Shown one piece after another: positions 37,858 to 49,292 of a stretch of DNA of 64,000 bases; the stretch's first letter is position 1, and each line of letters starts with the position of its first letter. Source of the DNA: Liopterus haemorrhoidalis (taxonomy: Eukaryota; Arthropoda; Insecta; Coleoptera; Dytiscidae); the NCBI GenBank assembly GCA_963971575.1, contig OZ020623.1, forward strand, positions 15,006,980 through 15,070,979, read 5' to 3'. The notes beneath the pieces are model-generated. The model did not search any database. It was not told where the DNA came from and was given only the letters and a program-made list of their open reading frames with translations. The position numbers were made by a program, and so were the translations under genes.

Positions 37858-38670
37858 TTTTATTTATTTTAAGACACATCGGCTACTTGGCTATTAGTGT
37901 CTGAAAAAAAAACTGTGGCTACATAATTTATACATAATTAGTATACTGATACATTATTAATTTTTTATTTAACTTATATTAGATGATGAATATTGGTTGC
38001 CTGTAAGAAGTTGAGTACGTTATTACTCATTGTTGAGTCTAGTCTTGTCTTTAAGGTCTTGTTGTATATTGTAGTTTGTTCGAAAATTAGTGTTTCGTTA
38101 ACGGTGAGTTGTTCGTTACATGCCTCACATAGTTTGTTATCTAGTCTTGCCATGAGGTGTTCGTGTGTGTGTGTCTGGTGTGTCCGAATCTGAGTCTTGT
38201 CATTATTACTTGTTCTCGTCTGTTGGTGCTTGAGTTCCAGTTTTGTATGTCGTCCTTAACTGTTCGTAGTTTGTTGTTGGTAGTTTCCCGCCACTTAGTC
38301 AGTCTGCCCGTGTGGAGTTTCGTCTTGATGATCTGTCTTATGAAGGTTTTGTTGGGGGGTAGGTAGAGTATATCTTCATGACAGGGGGAATCTCGGGCGG
38401 CTGAGTTTGCACGTTCGTTGCCTTCTATGCCAATGAACCAATGAAGAACCCAGATGAGGTGAACTGTTTTCGTTGGTTTTGCTGTCATCTGGTGTACTTG
38501 GTCTTGAATTTGTGGTATGACTGTTTCTTTTGAGTAGGTGTTGTTGAGGGCTTGTAGTACACTCAGCGAGTCAGTGCAGATGGCTATGTTTCGGTAGGTG
38601 GTATCTGATGCCATTACGAGTGATTTTAGAATTGTTACCGCTTCTGCTTCGAACACACTACTGGTTGTTA
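37858..38670 (-). pseudogene. LINE RNase H domain and 3' end
   Basis: Minus frame 38656-38141: FEAEAVTILKSL (Glu), ICTDSLSVLQAL (Asp) and GIEGNERAN are the RNase H motifs of I/Jockey-group LINEs. The last acidic residue is replaced (ERAN for the usual ERAD) and the WVPGH motif reads WVLHWF. The frame then continues in pieces through LCEACNEQLTVNETLI to about 37985. A 3' untranslated end with CGGCTACTTGGC abuts the (AT)n tract. Inactive. Confidence 0.8.
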
Positions 38671-39460
38671 GTAACTGACAACTTAATATTTAACAGAGGA
38701 TTTATATGATACATTTTGCATTTAAGACAAGACATTATCCTATTGTACAGTCAGTAGCTAAAAAGAAATCCACTTGTAGTTAAGTTCTCTCGACTAAACG
38801 ATCTAATGAATGAAAAGCATTGTTCGATTTGTAGGACGTGACCCCACAAAGACTTCATATACCACTCTTAAACGTGTTATAGATGAGATAGCAGATATTC
38901 GATGAGATATTACTTAACCTAAATTAGAAGTTGTTGAGATGGCACTGAGAACAAAACAATCTGGAAAATAAAGATCGTAGACACATGATAGTTAAATATT
39001 TAACTAGATGTTCAATTATAATTTAAAGAAGCAGTGGAAGCGGATGTTCCAAAGAGACCCGGGTCCCCCAAAATCTACTGTGGCTTCCAGCTTCTTCCCT
39101 CCAGATAATTTTAAAATGTCTTCCCCAGAAATAAAATTCAAATAAATTTAATTTGCGTTTTCCTAGATTATTTTGTATTGTATAGTTATGACTTGTTTAT
39201 ATCGTCAAAATAAGAATAAAATACTCTATCGAATAAGTAAAAATAAAATGTGTGTTCCTATTTAAAATAAGCAAGTTGCACAATGTACTTTGAGAACCAC
39301 TAGTCGAAATGAAAATTTGCATCACTCATTGATATTTTCCTTTACAATAGCAACAGTCCGGGAGATAGCGTTGCAAATGACCTGGTCATTTCATCCGATT
39401 GATTCCTATTGGAAATTATTCCTTTCGGGTAATAAGTTGATGATCTAATTGTCAGCTGCG
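38671..39460. other. No gene seen
   Basis: No recognisable coding, RNA or paired repeat. Confidence 0.4.
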
Positions 39461-39461
39461 T

Positions 39462-40165
39462 TAGTAGTGGTGGGGCTCGTTAGAATGTGTACATCTTGTA
39501 AAAAAAAAAAAAAAACGAAAGTCATTTCAAGCCGCTTGAAAATTTTGAAAATTTGCACAGTTACTGTTTAAGTGATAATAATAATAAAAAAAAGTCATCT
39601 GCGTGCGTAGTGGGGGATTATACGTCAGTCACTTGTAAAAACCTGTCACAAAAAAAATGATGTAAAGTCATTTCAAATTCAATGAAACTTATACATCGAA
39701 CTTTTTATATGATTAGATTAATAAAACAACAATCAGCTGTTTGCAAAATGGGGGAAAATGGGGGTATGACCGTCAGCTGAGGGATTATAATTGCTGAGTG
39801 GCCATTTAGCCTAAGCATTTTATAATAATAATAATATTTATTATGTTCAAAAAATGTTTAACATTTGTACACTCGTCAATATTACAATATGAAATTGAAA
39901 TAAATATATATAGTCTTTTAAAATTTAAAGGCGTCAAACAAGAGACTAATTAGGGTATATAATATAATCAATGATGTAACTGACGATCTTTATCCCGTTA
40001 TATCAGCAGCTGACGATCATTTTTATTTAATATAATATTTATGTGAACTATGCATTATAAAAATTTCAAATGGCTTGAAATAAATTTTGCTTAAAGACGA
40101 GAATTTTTTTTTACGAGACGTACATTTTCACACGGCCAGCCCCACCACGATTCTGACGGCTTGAC
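39462..40165. repeat. Imperfect fold-back repeat
   Basis: GTGGTGGGGCTCGTTAGAAT... TTGTAAAAAAAA at the left pairs imperfectly with the inverse of the right end (GTGGTGGGGCTGGCC, TCTCGTAAAAAAA). TCATTTCAAG(C)C motifs lie inside both arms, and GTCAGCTG recurs several times within. An (AAT)n tract at 39823-39836 may be a LINE tail. Boundaries approximate. Confidence 0.4.
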
Positions 40166-40225
40166 GCTTGTTTCGATTATTAGCCATATCTAAACTATCA
40201 ATTACAACAAAAATTAAGCGGGAAG

Positions 40226-40945
40226 AAATTATCATCAAAAATGCAACGCTGCCTCCCGGACTATAATTGTTGTAGACAAATGTACACCAGAGTATATTTT
40301 ATTAAAGGAAGTGAAATTAGACATCAACAATTAGAATACAATATGTTTGATACTCTGGTTAAGAGCGTGATTCTATATGAAGTGGAAATATGGGGATGGA
40401 AAGAACAAGAAGAAATAGAAAAAATACACAGAAAAATACCAAAAATAGACCCTGGAACTCAACAGACAAACACCAACTTATGACATACTGGAAGAAACCA
40501 AGAGGGAGAAAATAAGAGTACTAACAGGGAGAAGAGCCATGAAATAGGAAGAGCGAATTATATTGACAGAAAAAACAATATTAGAAAAGTGCTGAAAAGA
40601 GAGAGAGAAGCTGAAAACCGATACCAAATGGGGAATGAAATGGGAAAAAGATTACGACCGGAACGGTGTTTCCATAGAAGAAGTTAAAAAAAGAAGAAGA
40701 AAAGGTCAACAGATGACAAACATAATAGTAAAAAGAGACCAAGAAGTGCAGTTGCAAGAATAGTATAACAGAATACAAGATTCTACATATAACAAAGTAT
40801 ACAAAGATATAACCAATAATGGATTATCCATATACCTGGCTGAAGGAACGAGGAACCAAAAGGTAATCGCAAGATTCAGATGTGGCAACGAGGAGAGAGC
40901 AAACAATTATTGGATGGAAGAAACGGAGAAAATTATTTGAAAATA
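40226..40945 (+). pseudogene. LINE ORF2 C-terminal relic
   Basis: Forward frames read LVKSVILYEVEIWGWKEQEE and HRKIPKIDPGTQQT, then after frame breaks ATYLAEGTRN-like and KVIARFRCGNEERANNYWME. These are the thumb and zinc-end regions of the same LINE group as 13484-14235 (IARLRCGNEERGNRYW). At least three frameshifts. Confidence 0.75.
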
Positions 40946-41765
40946 AATTAAATTAAGCTATATGTAAATAATATGTAGATTTTAACCGAAATGTGTAAAT
41001 AAAATAACTATCTATATATCTACTATTTGTTGTCTAATTTAAGCAACCTCATAGCTCTTATAGTTGTCGAGATAGCAATGGTGAGCAAATTAAAATGAAC
41101 ACCCTGATATATATTTTTTTGTCTGATATATATTTTGTGGGTAAGTTACATAGTTCAAATCTCATGGGCACGTTTCAATTTGAAATATCCCAGACCGAGC
41201 TTCGATTTTTTATTTCTCTTGCGTCAGTTGGTCGACAGTCGACACGTTGAGGTAAATATGTTCTTTTCCAATTTCATTTTAGTTTTTTCATTGACTGGCA
41301 AACGCGTTCACTAGGGAAAATGTCTGAAATTTGATTAAAAATGAATCAGATTTAAATTAGGTAACATTTTAGTTGCCAACAGACGAGGTGTGGATATGAA
41401 AAATGTTATGAATTTTTCGAAAACATATTTTTATTATTCAAAATAGTCCACACCAGTGATGCCCAAATTGTAGTATGCGTACAAGTGGCCATATAAGAGT
41501 CATCGGCTACTGATAAGCGGGAGTTTAATATTAAATAAAATAAGTAAAAAAATAATACTTTAATATATTACCTGGACTACCCGTGCTTCGAACATCTTTG
41601 TAATATATATTTTTGCTGGAACGTAAATGATAAGTAAGATATTTCAGTTTCAAATAGAATACTAAATAATCGTTTCTTTATTTTAAACCATTCTTTAGTA
41701 TATATTTTTATGTTTACTAAATAATAAGTGAAATACTTCGTTTACATATAAACAAAAAAGCATAG
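40946..41765. other. No gene seen
   Basis: AT-rich spacer without supported features. Confidence 0.4.
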
Positions 41766-42611
41766 ACACTGCATTATTTGATTTTATAGAGCACATTTAC
41801 AAAGCTGTTGATACAGGAGATTTTGCAATTAGATTATGTGTTGATCTATCAAAAGCTTTTGACTGAGTGGATCACCAAATTCTTCTGACAAAATTAGAAA
41901 GGTACGGAAAGGCTTTAGCTTGGTTCGAGTCCTATTTGTCTTATAGAACCCAAACAGTCAAAATACAGTCAGATCAGTCATTCTTTGCTCTTTCGAATGT
42001 CACAGGTCTCAACACTAGAATTCCGCAAGAATCCATCACCGGACCATCAATATTTAACATCTATGATCTCCCCAAGATTCTTGATGCGCTTCCATTTCTG
42101 GTGGAATTAATGTCCTACGCCGATGATAACAATTTTATGATGAAAATTAAAAATACCACAATTTAAATTTAAATGATCACGTCTGTCAACTGTATAATAC
42201 TCTTCTTGTGTGGCGAAAAATAAATTAAAAATAAACAACTCCAAGTCACCAATAATTTTTAAAACTAGTCGTTCAAAAATTGATCACCAAAGATTCTCGA
42301 CGTGCACATTGGTTGTCATCTTCAATGGTCAGTGCATATTAATGAGCGTTGTATAAAGCTAAATAGAATACTCTATGGAATGAGGGTGATGAACTCTAAA
42401 TGTAATAAATTTGTTCCTAGAACTCTTTACTTCTCCAATTTCCACTCGTTACTACGATATGGAATTATGTACTGGGGATGATCGCCCGAATTCCAGAGAG
42501 TGTTCATATTACAAAAAAGAGCTACAAGAATCTTGGCCAATCCAAAGAATACAGACGCTTGCAGGCCAGCTTTTAAATCTTTGGAAGTGCTAACTGCTCC
42601 AGGTATTTATA
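41766..42611 (+). pseudogene. LINE reverse-transcriptase relic
   Basis: Forward frames: CVDLSKAFD followed by a stop, VDHQILLTKLERYGKALAWF, IPQESITGPSIFNIY and SYADDNNFM are the palm motifs of a CR1/Jockey-type reverse transcriptase. Thumb-region scraps follow to about 42600. An in-frame stop and shifts make it inactive. A DD41D element inserted at its end (42612). Confidence 0.85.
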
Positions 42612-43915
42612 CAAGGTGTCTCAAAAGAAATTTTATATTTATTTAGCTTACTGCGTGAACGCAACGTATCCGAGGGGCGCGGGGGTTATGTCAATCGGTA
42701 GCCTGGCTCTTGGGAATTCAGTCGCTATGGAGCGTTTCTCGGGAGCAGACCGCGCGTTATGCGTGCGAGAGTTTTACAAAAACGGTGATTCGGCGACTGT
42801 AGCGCGTAGAAAATTCTGCAGTATTCGAGGTTTTCGCAACTTAAATGATGCGCCAAGCATTCCTCTCATTCGACATTGGGTTAAAAAGTTTGAAGAGACT
42901 GGTGCAACGCTGGATAAATCAAAATCCGGGCCACCTAGGTCATCAAGAACGGTAGAAAACGTGGAGAATGTTAATCAGTCTGTTCGTGACGACCCGAACC
43001 CTTCAATTCGGAAGCGCGCAAGTGCTTTAAATGTGCATAGATCATCATTACATCGCATTATGCACAAAGACCTAAAGCTGCACGCCTACAAAATTCAATT
43101 GGTGCAAGAATTAAAGCCCCAAGATGCCAGTCAGAGGCTTAATTTCGTAAATCAGGTGATTGAGCGATTTTCAACGTTTACCAACATTTTGTTTTCGGAT
43201 GAAGCTCATTTTCATCTTAATGGCCACGTAAATAAGCAGAACTGCCGCTACTCAACGAATCCGAAACGGAAACATCAGAAACCCCTACATTCGCCTAAAG
43301 TGACCGTATGGGCTGCGATGTCGGCGCGAGGAATTATCGGCCCTTACTTTTTTGAAGACGAAAGGGGGCGTGCAGTTACAGTGAATTCAGAGCGTTATGT
43401 GGAGATGTTAGACAACTTCTTGGTACCTGAACTGCAAAACATTCCTGGCTATAACCAAAGAACATGGTTCCAACAGGACGGAGCAACTTCACACGCGTCC
43501 AATATGTCTCTGCCACGTGTTCGTGAAATTTTCTCAGGCAAATTGATCTCCCGGAGAGGTGACATAAATTGGCCTCCACGCAGTCCAGATTTAACCCGTA
43601 TGGACTTTTTCCTATGGGGTTATCTTAAATCTAAAGTTTACGCCAATAAACCGACTTCACTGGCGCATTTGAAAGAAAATATCCGTCACGAAATGGCAGC
43701 CATCCCTGAGTCCACCTGCCGAGACGTCATAAGTAATTTTACTGTTCGATTAAATGAGTGCCGAGAACGCGAGGGTTTACATTTAGACGATATTATTTTT
43801 AAGAAATAAATCCCCAAAAAGTGTATTTTAATAGTTAATAAACATTTTTTCTATATACGGCTTACTTTTTTTTTAATCGATCCACTAAATACAAAATTTC
43901 TTTTGAGACACCTTG
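42612..43915 (+). mobile_element. DD41D transposon, near-complete copy
   Basis: 1304 bp with CAAGGTGTCTCAAAAGAAAT ends and TA on both sides (42610-42611 and 43916-43917). It differs from the 1310-bp copy by a 6-bp deletion and scattered substitutions. Confidence 0.95.
42688..43809 (+). CDS. DD41D transposase, catalytic triad intact
   Basis: ATG starts are available at 42688 (MSIGS) and 42727 (MERFSG); the open frame also reaches a GTG at 42616. The three catalytic Asp are present: FSDEAHFHLNG, QQDGATSHAS and the SPDLTRMDFFLWG block, with 41 residues between the last two. Lesions relative to the sisters: two residues lost near CRYSTNPK (sisters CRYWSATNPK) and the linker motif SGPPRSSRT instead of SGRPRSSRT. 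Of the four copies this is the least damaged in the catalytic residues. Whether it is active cannot be told from sequence. Confidence 0.85.
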   Translation: MSIGSLALGNSVAMERFSGADRALCVREFYKNGDSATVARRKFCSIRGFRNLNDAPSIPLIRHWVKKFEETGATLDKSKSGPPRSSRTVENVENVNQSVRDDPNPSIRKRASALNVHRSSLHRIMHKDLKLHAYKIQLVQELKPQDASQRLNFVNQVIERFSTFTNILFSDEAHFHLNGHVNKQNCRYSTNPKRKHQKPLHSPKVTVWAAMSARGIIGPYFFEDERGRAVTVNSERYVEMLDNFLVPELQNIPGYNQRTWFQQDGATSHASNMSLPRVREIFSGKLISRRGDINWPPRSPDLTRMDFFLWGYLKSKVYANKPTSLAHLKENIRHEMAAIPESTCRDVISNFTVRLNECREREGLHLDDIIFKK

Positions 43916-43917
43916 TA

Positions 43918-44358
43918 TTTTTGAAATTTTAATTTTTACTTTTAAAAACTTTACTTTAAAAACACATTCATAATATTAGATAAAAAAATCATGTAAATTT
44001 TTTTGTAACATTTCAAATGTTTAAATTTCAAATATGTATTGAAGCACACAATACAATATATCCTAAGTGGTTAACATCTCGATTTTTCGTTTTAGTGATA
44101 CAAGAGTCAGATGTTATTGTCAAAGTATTTCAAAAGAGGAAAAACTACCGCATCATCAAAAATAATACTTTAGCTAACGCTGCAAAAATAAAACGCTTGC
44201 TAGGCGAAGCGTAAATTTCACGAAAGGATTACAACTTGAAGGATTCCTTTTACTCATTGTCCTTTTTTGGTAACTAAATCGACTTCTGTAAAATTATACC
44301 TAATTCCTTAAAGATAGGTTTACACTCTATTGCGTTTACCTTAATTTTATTTATAGAT
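43918..44358. other. No gene seen
   Basis: AT-rich; a 65-codon forward frame (44017-44214) has no motif. Confidence 0.4.
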
Positions 44359-44932
44359 ACTACCTTTTAAGTTTTTTACAAAAAATAAAAAAGAAAATCA
44401 TTTTTTTGGAACAAACTGTTTTATTGCTTTTCAAAATATTCACCTATAAGATTTATATACTTTTGCATGCGTTCAAACCAATTCTCGAAACATTTTTTCC
44501 ACTCTGAAGTTGGTATCTCAAAAACGTGGTTTTCGAATGTTTCAACATCTTCTTGAGGTGATGAAAATCGCTGTCCACGCAGTTTTGTTTGACATTGAGG
44601 AACAAAAAAAAAAGTCGTTAGGGGATAAATCAGGTGAATACGGACAAAGAGACATTAATTCGATGTTTTTCTCCTTCAAATAAAAAATTGTTCGACGTGC
44701 ATTGTCATGTTGTAGAATGATGCGATGTTTTTGGTTGTTTTTTCTGATTTTGTCGATGACTTCTGGCAAACAAATTGTTGTATACCATTCAGCATTAACT
44801 GTTCTCCGAACCTCTAAAGAAATGGTTGCGACATGTTCAGTACAACCGAAGAAAAAAGCGATACGTTTTCTGGAAGTGCTTCGTGAACGAACAACTTTTG
44901 TGGGTTTCGGTTCATCTTGGAAGAGCTAAAAG

Positions 44933-45854
44933 CAGGGATGGGGAGTCGAAGCTGGGATTCGGGAGTCGAAGCTTTTTGGAGGTGTCGGAGTCGGGAGTCG
45001 AAAAAATTATCGGCACCCGACTCTTTGATTAAATTTCTATCAAAGATGGGAACATATCGAAAACGAAAGCAAAATACCATACTATCAGAATTTTTAAAAG
45101 TACGGAATCAAGAATGACATTTTGTTCTCTGTTCATGAACGAAAATGAAATTAAAAATATTGGTTTAACACGGTTTCCTTCATGCTTTCCAGTTAAAAAT
45201 TTAATTAAGATTATTGGTATTAACAGATTAATGATGTAGGATAAAGAATTTTATTTTAGTTATATCTAATTTTTCTTTTTCTGTATGTTTTTTATTATGT
45301 TTAAACGGAACTATACTGGATTTTTATTTTCTCAAGGTGTAAAGAGCTTTGTGATTATTTCATGTTTCATGTTGGCAGCTAAAATCTAAATATCAAAAGA
45401 AAAAAGTGACATGTTATGAAAGATAAAGTATATAAAATACAAAATAAAATTTTTTAAAACTAATATATTCGAAAATTTGTTTTAAAAATCAAAAGTCAAG
45501 ATGAAATGAAAATGACATTAAATAAAAACAGCTCACCCCAACCCAAAATATTTAATTTAAGTATAGTCTGTTTCTTTGGTTTAAGCGGAATTAGATATCG
45601 AAATCTACTAACTTTTAAGGATTGAATGAGGCTTTGTATCATATTGTATAACAAAAGCCCACTTTGATCGTTAAAAAGTGAACTCGTGATAACTTTAGAA
45701 AATAAAAATTCAATTTAGTTCCGCTTAATAATTTGGAATAGACTTTATAATTTACGAGCGAAAGAAGTCGGGAATCGGAGTCGGTTTTCAAAAGTACCGA
45801 CTCCGGAGTCGAGAATCGGGAGTCGGTAATTTTTCTGTCGACTCCCCATCCCTG
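44933..45854. mobile_element. hAT non-coding element inserted in mariner M3
   Basis: Ends CAGGGATGGGGAGTCGAAG and the inverse of CTGTCGACTCCCCATCCCTG, with repeated GGGAGTCGG-type motifs near both ends. Flanks GCTAAAAG and CTAAACAG look like a slightly decayed 8-bp duplication. A smaller MITE (45566-45738) is nested inside. No transposase. Confidence 0.8.
45566..45738. mobile_element. MITE with TAGTCTATTCC ends, copy 1
   Basis: TAGTCTGTTTCTTTGGTTTA, then AGCGGAATTAGAT, pairs with the inverse of TAGTTCCGCTTAATAATTTG plus GAATAGACT. The same pair of ends is at 63209-63608. Nested inside the hAT element. Confidence 0.6.
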
Positions 45855-46010
45855 CTAAACAGTCCATCGGGAACAGATCTCTTTCACAGCTAAATGTTCA
45901 TGCAAAATTGAATGCATTGCAGTCTGCGATATGCCATAGGATGCATCTATCTCACGGTAAATCACATGCCGATCTGCTTCAATCATTTTGCGCAGAGCAT
46001 CGATGTTTTT

Positions 46011-46057
46011 AGGGTTTTGTAGGTATGACCAAAAAACCCTTATACCGTCATTTTGTC

Positions 46058-46107
<50 letters not shown>

Positions 46108-46938
46108 TCGGTAAAAATTGTAGCCAAACGGCTAAACTAGAGAGTTGAAATTTGGCATGCTTATACAACTCTTTGACCCGCACATAGAAAAAATACTAAA
46201 ACATCTAAAAAACATACCCTCATAAAAATATAAACAAATATGTGCTCATCGAAAACAAAAATATTTTTTTTAAATTCTGAGTAGGGTATCAAATAAAAGC
46301 CCTTAGTACGTGGATTAACGATAAAATTTTTATTTTTGCAAAATAAATTATTTTGATGCGATTTTTGCCAAAATTGTGCAAAAAAAATTTTGTCCCTCAC
46401 CCTGTAGCCCAGATGGTTTAAACTAAAAATCTAAAAAAATTCTAAGTAATGTATATTGGTGTGAACCGAATTAGTACAACAGGAATTTTTGATCAGATTA
46501 TGTTTTCGGAAAATAACGCATTTTTTGCGGTTTTTGGTTCACAAAGTACAAAAGTTATACCAATGTAAGACACTCACATGCAAGGCGTGCGATAGCTTAA
46601 TGGGTTGGAGCACTGGTGTCGTAAGCTGGAAAACGAAGGGTTTCGAGTTCGAGTACGGAGCGAATTTTATTTTTTCTGTTTTTTTTTTGCATTTTTATTA
46701 TGTTGAAATTATTTTGTCAAAATTCTAGTTATATTTTGACAAATGTTGTATTTAATTTTTAAATTTTAATAACCAGTCTTATTATATGATTAACAGACGA
46801 TAAATTATTTTAAAAATATCGTTCATTTTGCCGTGATTACTACAAAGTAAAATTTGTCCTACACACTCAGCATACCGCCTTCACTTATTATATACCTGCG
46901 AAACCCTGAAATGTGTGAATATTCACACTTCACATACA
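46011..46938 (+). mobile_element. HINE-T copy 4
   Basis: AGGGTTTTGTAGGTATGACC start, (TCTG)n 46058-46108, inner repeat ATACCTGCGAAACCCT near 46892, hairpin region, end CACATACA before a T-run. Inserted in a T-run of mariner M3. Part of the 3' half is deleted after TTTTAATAACCAGT. tRNA-like cassette at 46585-46662. Confidence 0.78.
46585..46662 (+). other. tRNA-like cassette in HINE-T copy 4
   Basis: A-box-like GATAGCTTAATGGGTTGGAG and B-box-like GAGTTCGAGTAC, again unlike the other cassettes. The B-box is diverged at its end. Cloverleaf not verified. Confidence 0.45.
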
Positions 46939-47329
46939 TTTTTTTGAATCACAACCGATTTAGGTCGACCTTCACGATATTCATCAATAACGGACGCATG
47001 ACCACAACGAAATTCTGCAAACCAATTGTCTTTTCTTTTTTGATGGTGCTTCATTACCAAAATTTGAATGAAACGAATCTATGCATTATTGTTGAGTTAG
47101 GCTTTTACTAAAATCTTAAAAAATCATTCAACGAATACCTTCACGAGTAATGTCCATTTTTTCACAAACTTGTTTTTTTTAACGCTCACTGTCAATAAAT
47201 TACTCCGTCAATTTATAAGCTGCCACTGATTTCAAAACAACAAATGTCAAATATTACTCATATAATAATGACACATTTCAATATTGCCATCTAGTGGTCG
47301 TTTGTAAAAACATAAAAGGTAACCCTCGT

Positions 47330-47790
47330 ATTAAGAAGATCCTACATTGTAAACGCAAGGAAATCACTGTATTTGCATATATCTCATAAACTGCAACGAA
47401 ATGCAATTTAGAAAATAGCACAACAGAATCAACCAATATTTTACATTTATGAACATAGCCCATAATTCCCACATAGATACTCCAAGGCGTGTTAAAAATG
47501 TGTTGTACATATCCCGTCTCCATTTCATCAGTCATGGTAATAGCTCATTATTTGTATGTTCACACCTGTGCGTCTTTTCCTCCTTCATTCATCACACATT
47601 CTTTCACCGTGATAAATTTCTATTCACCCTGTCATCAACATCATCGTATATCTTTTCTCACCCTCCTTCTGTCTGCTAGGTGGATTTGTTAGACAATGAA
47701 GATAGTTTAGGTAAATAAGAAGTTATTGTAATGGAAAAACTATATTGAATATACCAGAGAAATATGTGGTTAGTAATGAAATATAAAGTA
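47330..47790. other. No gene seen
   Basis: Short frames on both strands without motif. Confidence 0.4.
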
Positions 47791-47895
47791 AAAATTATAG
47801 AAGGCAAACTAATGGAATTTTGTCGTGAAATACGTCTTCGTCCTGTGACTTACCGTGAGATAGAGACATCCTTTGGCATAACGCAGATTGTAATA

Positions 47896-49203
47896 CAAGG
47901 TGTCTCAAAAGAAATTTTATATTTATTTAGCTAACTGCGTGAACGCAACGTATCCGAGGGGCGCGGAGGTTATGTCAATCGGTAGCCTGGCTCTTGGGAA
48001 TGCAGTCACTATGGAGCGTTTCTCGGGAGCAGACCGCGCGTTATGCGTGCGAGAGTTTTACAAAAACGGTGATTCGGCGACTGTAGCGCGTAGAAAATTC
48101 TGCAGTATTCGAGGTTTTCGCCACTTAAATGATGCGCAAGGCATTCCTCTCATTCGACATTGGGTTAAAAAGTTTGAAGAGACTGGTACAACGCTGGATA
48201 AATCAAAATCCGGGCGACCTAGGTCATCAAGAACGGTAGAAAACGTGGAGAATGTTAATCAGTCTGTTCGTGACGACCCGAACCTTTCAATTCGGAAGCG
48301 CGCAAGTGCTTTAAATGTGCATAGATCATCATTACATCGCATTATGCACAAAGACCTAAAGCTGCACCCCTACAAAATTCAATTGGTGCAAGAATTAAAG
48401 CCCCAAGATGCCAGTCAGAGGCTTAATTTCGTAAATCAGGTGATTGAGCGATTTTCAACGTTTACCAACATTTTGTTTTCGGATGAAGCTCATTTTCATC
48501 TTAATGGCCACGTAAATAAACAGAACTGCCGCTACTGGAGTGCAACGAATCCGAAACGCAAACATCAGAAACCCCTACATTCGCCTAAAGTGACCGCATG
48601 GGCTGCGATGTCGGCGCGAGGAATTATCGGCCCTTACTTTTTTGAAGACGAAAGGGGGCGTGCAGTTACAGTGAATTCAGAGCGTTATGTGGAGATGTTA
48701 GACAACTTCTTGGTACCTGAACTGCAAAACTTTCCTGGCTTTAACCAAAGAACATGGTTCCAACAGGACGGAGCAACTTCCCACACGTCCAATATGTCTC
48801 TGCCACGGGTTCGTGAAATTTTCTCAGGCAAATTGATCTCCCGGAGAGGTGACATAAATTGGCCTCCACGCAGTCCAGATTTAACCCCTATGGACTTTTT
48901 CCTATGGGGATCTTAAATCTAAAGTTTACGCCAATAAACCGACTTCACTGGCGCATTTGAAAGAAAATATCCGTCACGAAATGGCAGCCATCCTTGAGTC
49001 CACCTGCCGAGACGTCATAAGTAATTTTACTGTTCGATTAAATGAGTGCCAAGAACGCGAGGGTCTACATTTAGACGATATTATTTTTAAGAAATAAATC
49101 CCCAAAAAGTGTATTTTAATAATTAATAAACATTTTTTCTATATACGGCTTACTTTTTTTTTAATCGATCCACTAAATATAAAATTTCTTTTGAGACACC
49201 TTG
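47896..49203 (+). mobile_element. DD41D transposon inside mariner M3
   Basis: 1308 bp, CAAGGTGTCTCAAAAGAAAT ends, TA on both sides. Removing it and one TA joins ATTGTAATA to CATTCGATT and restores the mariner frame (I V I H S I). A 2-bp loss near 48909 shortens its transposase. Confidence 0.96.
47972..48916 (+). pseudogene. DD41D transposase, C-terminus lost by frameshift
   Basis: Starts MSIGSLALGN (ATG 47972) or MERFSG (48011). The three catalytic Asp are all present (FSDEAH, QQDGATSHTS, SPDLTPMDFFLWG). Two bases are missing right after FFLWG relative to sister copies, giving an immediate stop. The last 58 or so codons (YLKSKVYANKP... onward) are still recognisable downstream out of frame, to 49097. 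Confidence 0.9.
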
Positions 49204-49292
49204 TACATTCGATTTTGCATAAACATTTAGTTGTGAAAAAGATAAATTCCCGATAGATTTCACATATTTTGACCGAAGCTCAAATGATTGGT

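Larger units (their letters stand above)
44440..47170 (-). pseudogene. mariner transposase relic (M3), in three pieces
   Basis: Minus-strand pieces in order: N-terminal segment about 47160-46940; helix-turn-helix region 46010-45858 (NIDALRKMIEADRHVIYREI, SYGISQTAMHSILHEHLAV); then beyond the hAT insertion SSKMNRNPQKLFV and 44769-44542 with LQHDNARRTIFYLKEK (second Asp) and CPYSPDLSPNDFFF (third Asp). Residues after the second Asp are deleted and the first-Asp block is lost. Non-functional. Confidence 0.8.
44359..47328 (-). mobile_element. mariner family M3 copy with two insertions
   Basis: The right end CGAGGGTTACCTTTTATG (inverse of 47311-47328) lies next to TA. The left end is the matching CTACCTTTTAAGTTTTT without its first bases. 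A hAT MITE (44933-45854) and HINE-T copy 4 (46011-46938) interrupt it. Removing them leaves about 1.1 kb of mariner. Confidence 0.85.

Noticed and set aside
37858..38670. Cellular RNase H gene
   Set aside because: Motif order, zinc-type C-terminus and damaged catalytic residues fit a LINE RNase H relic.
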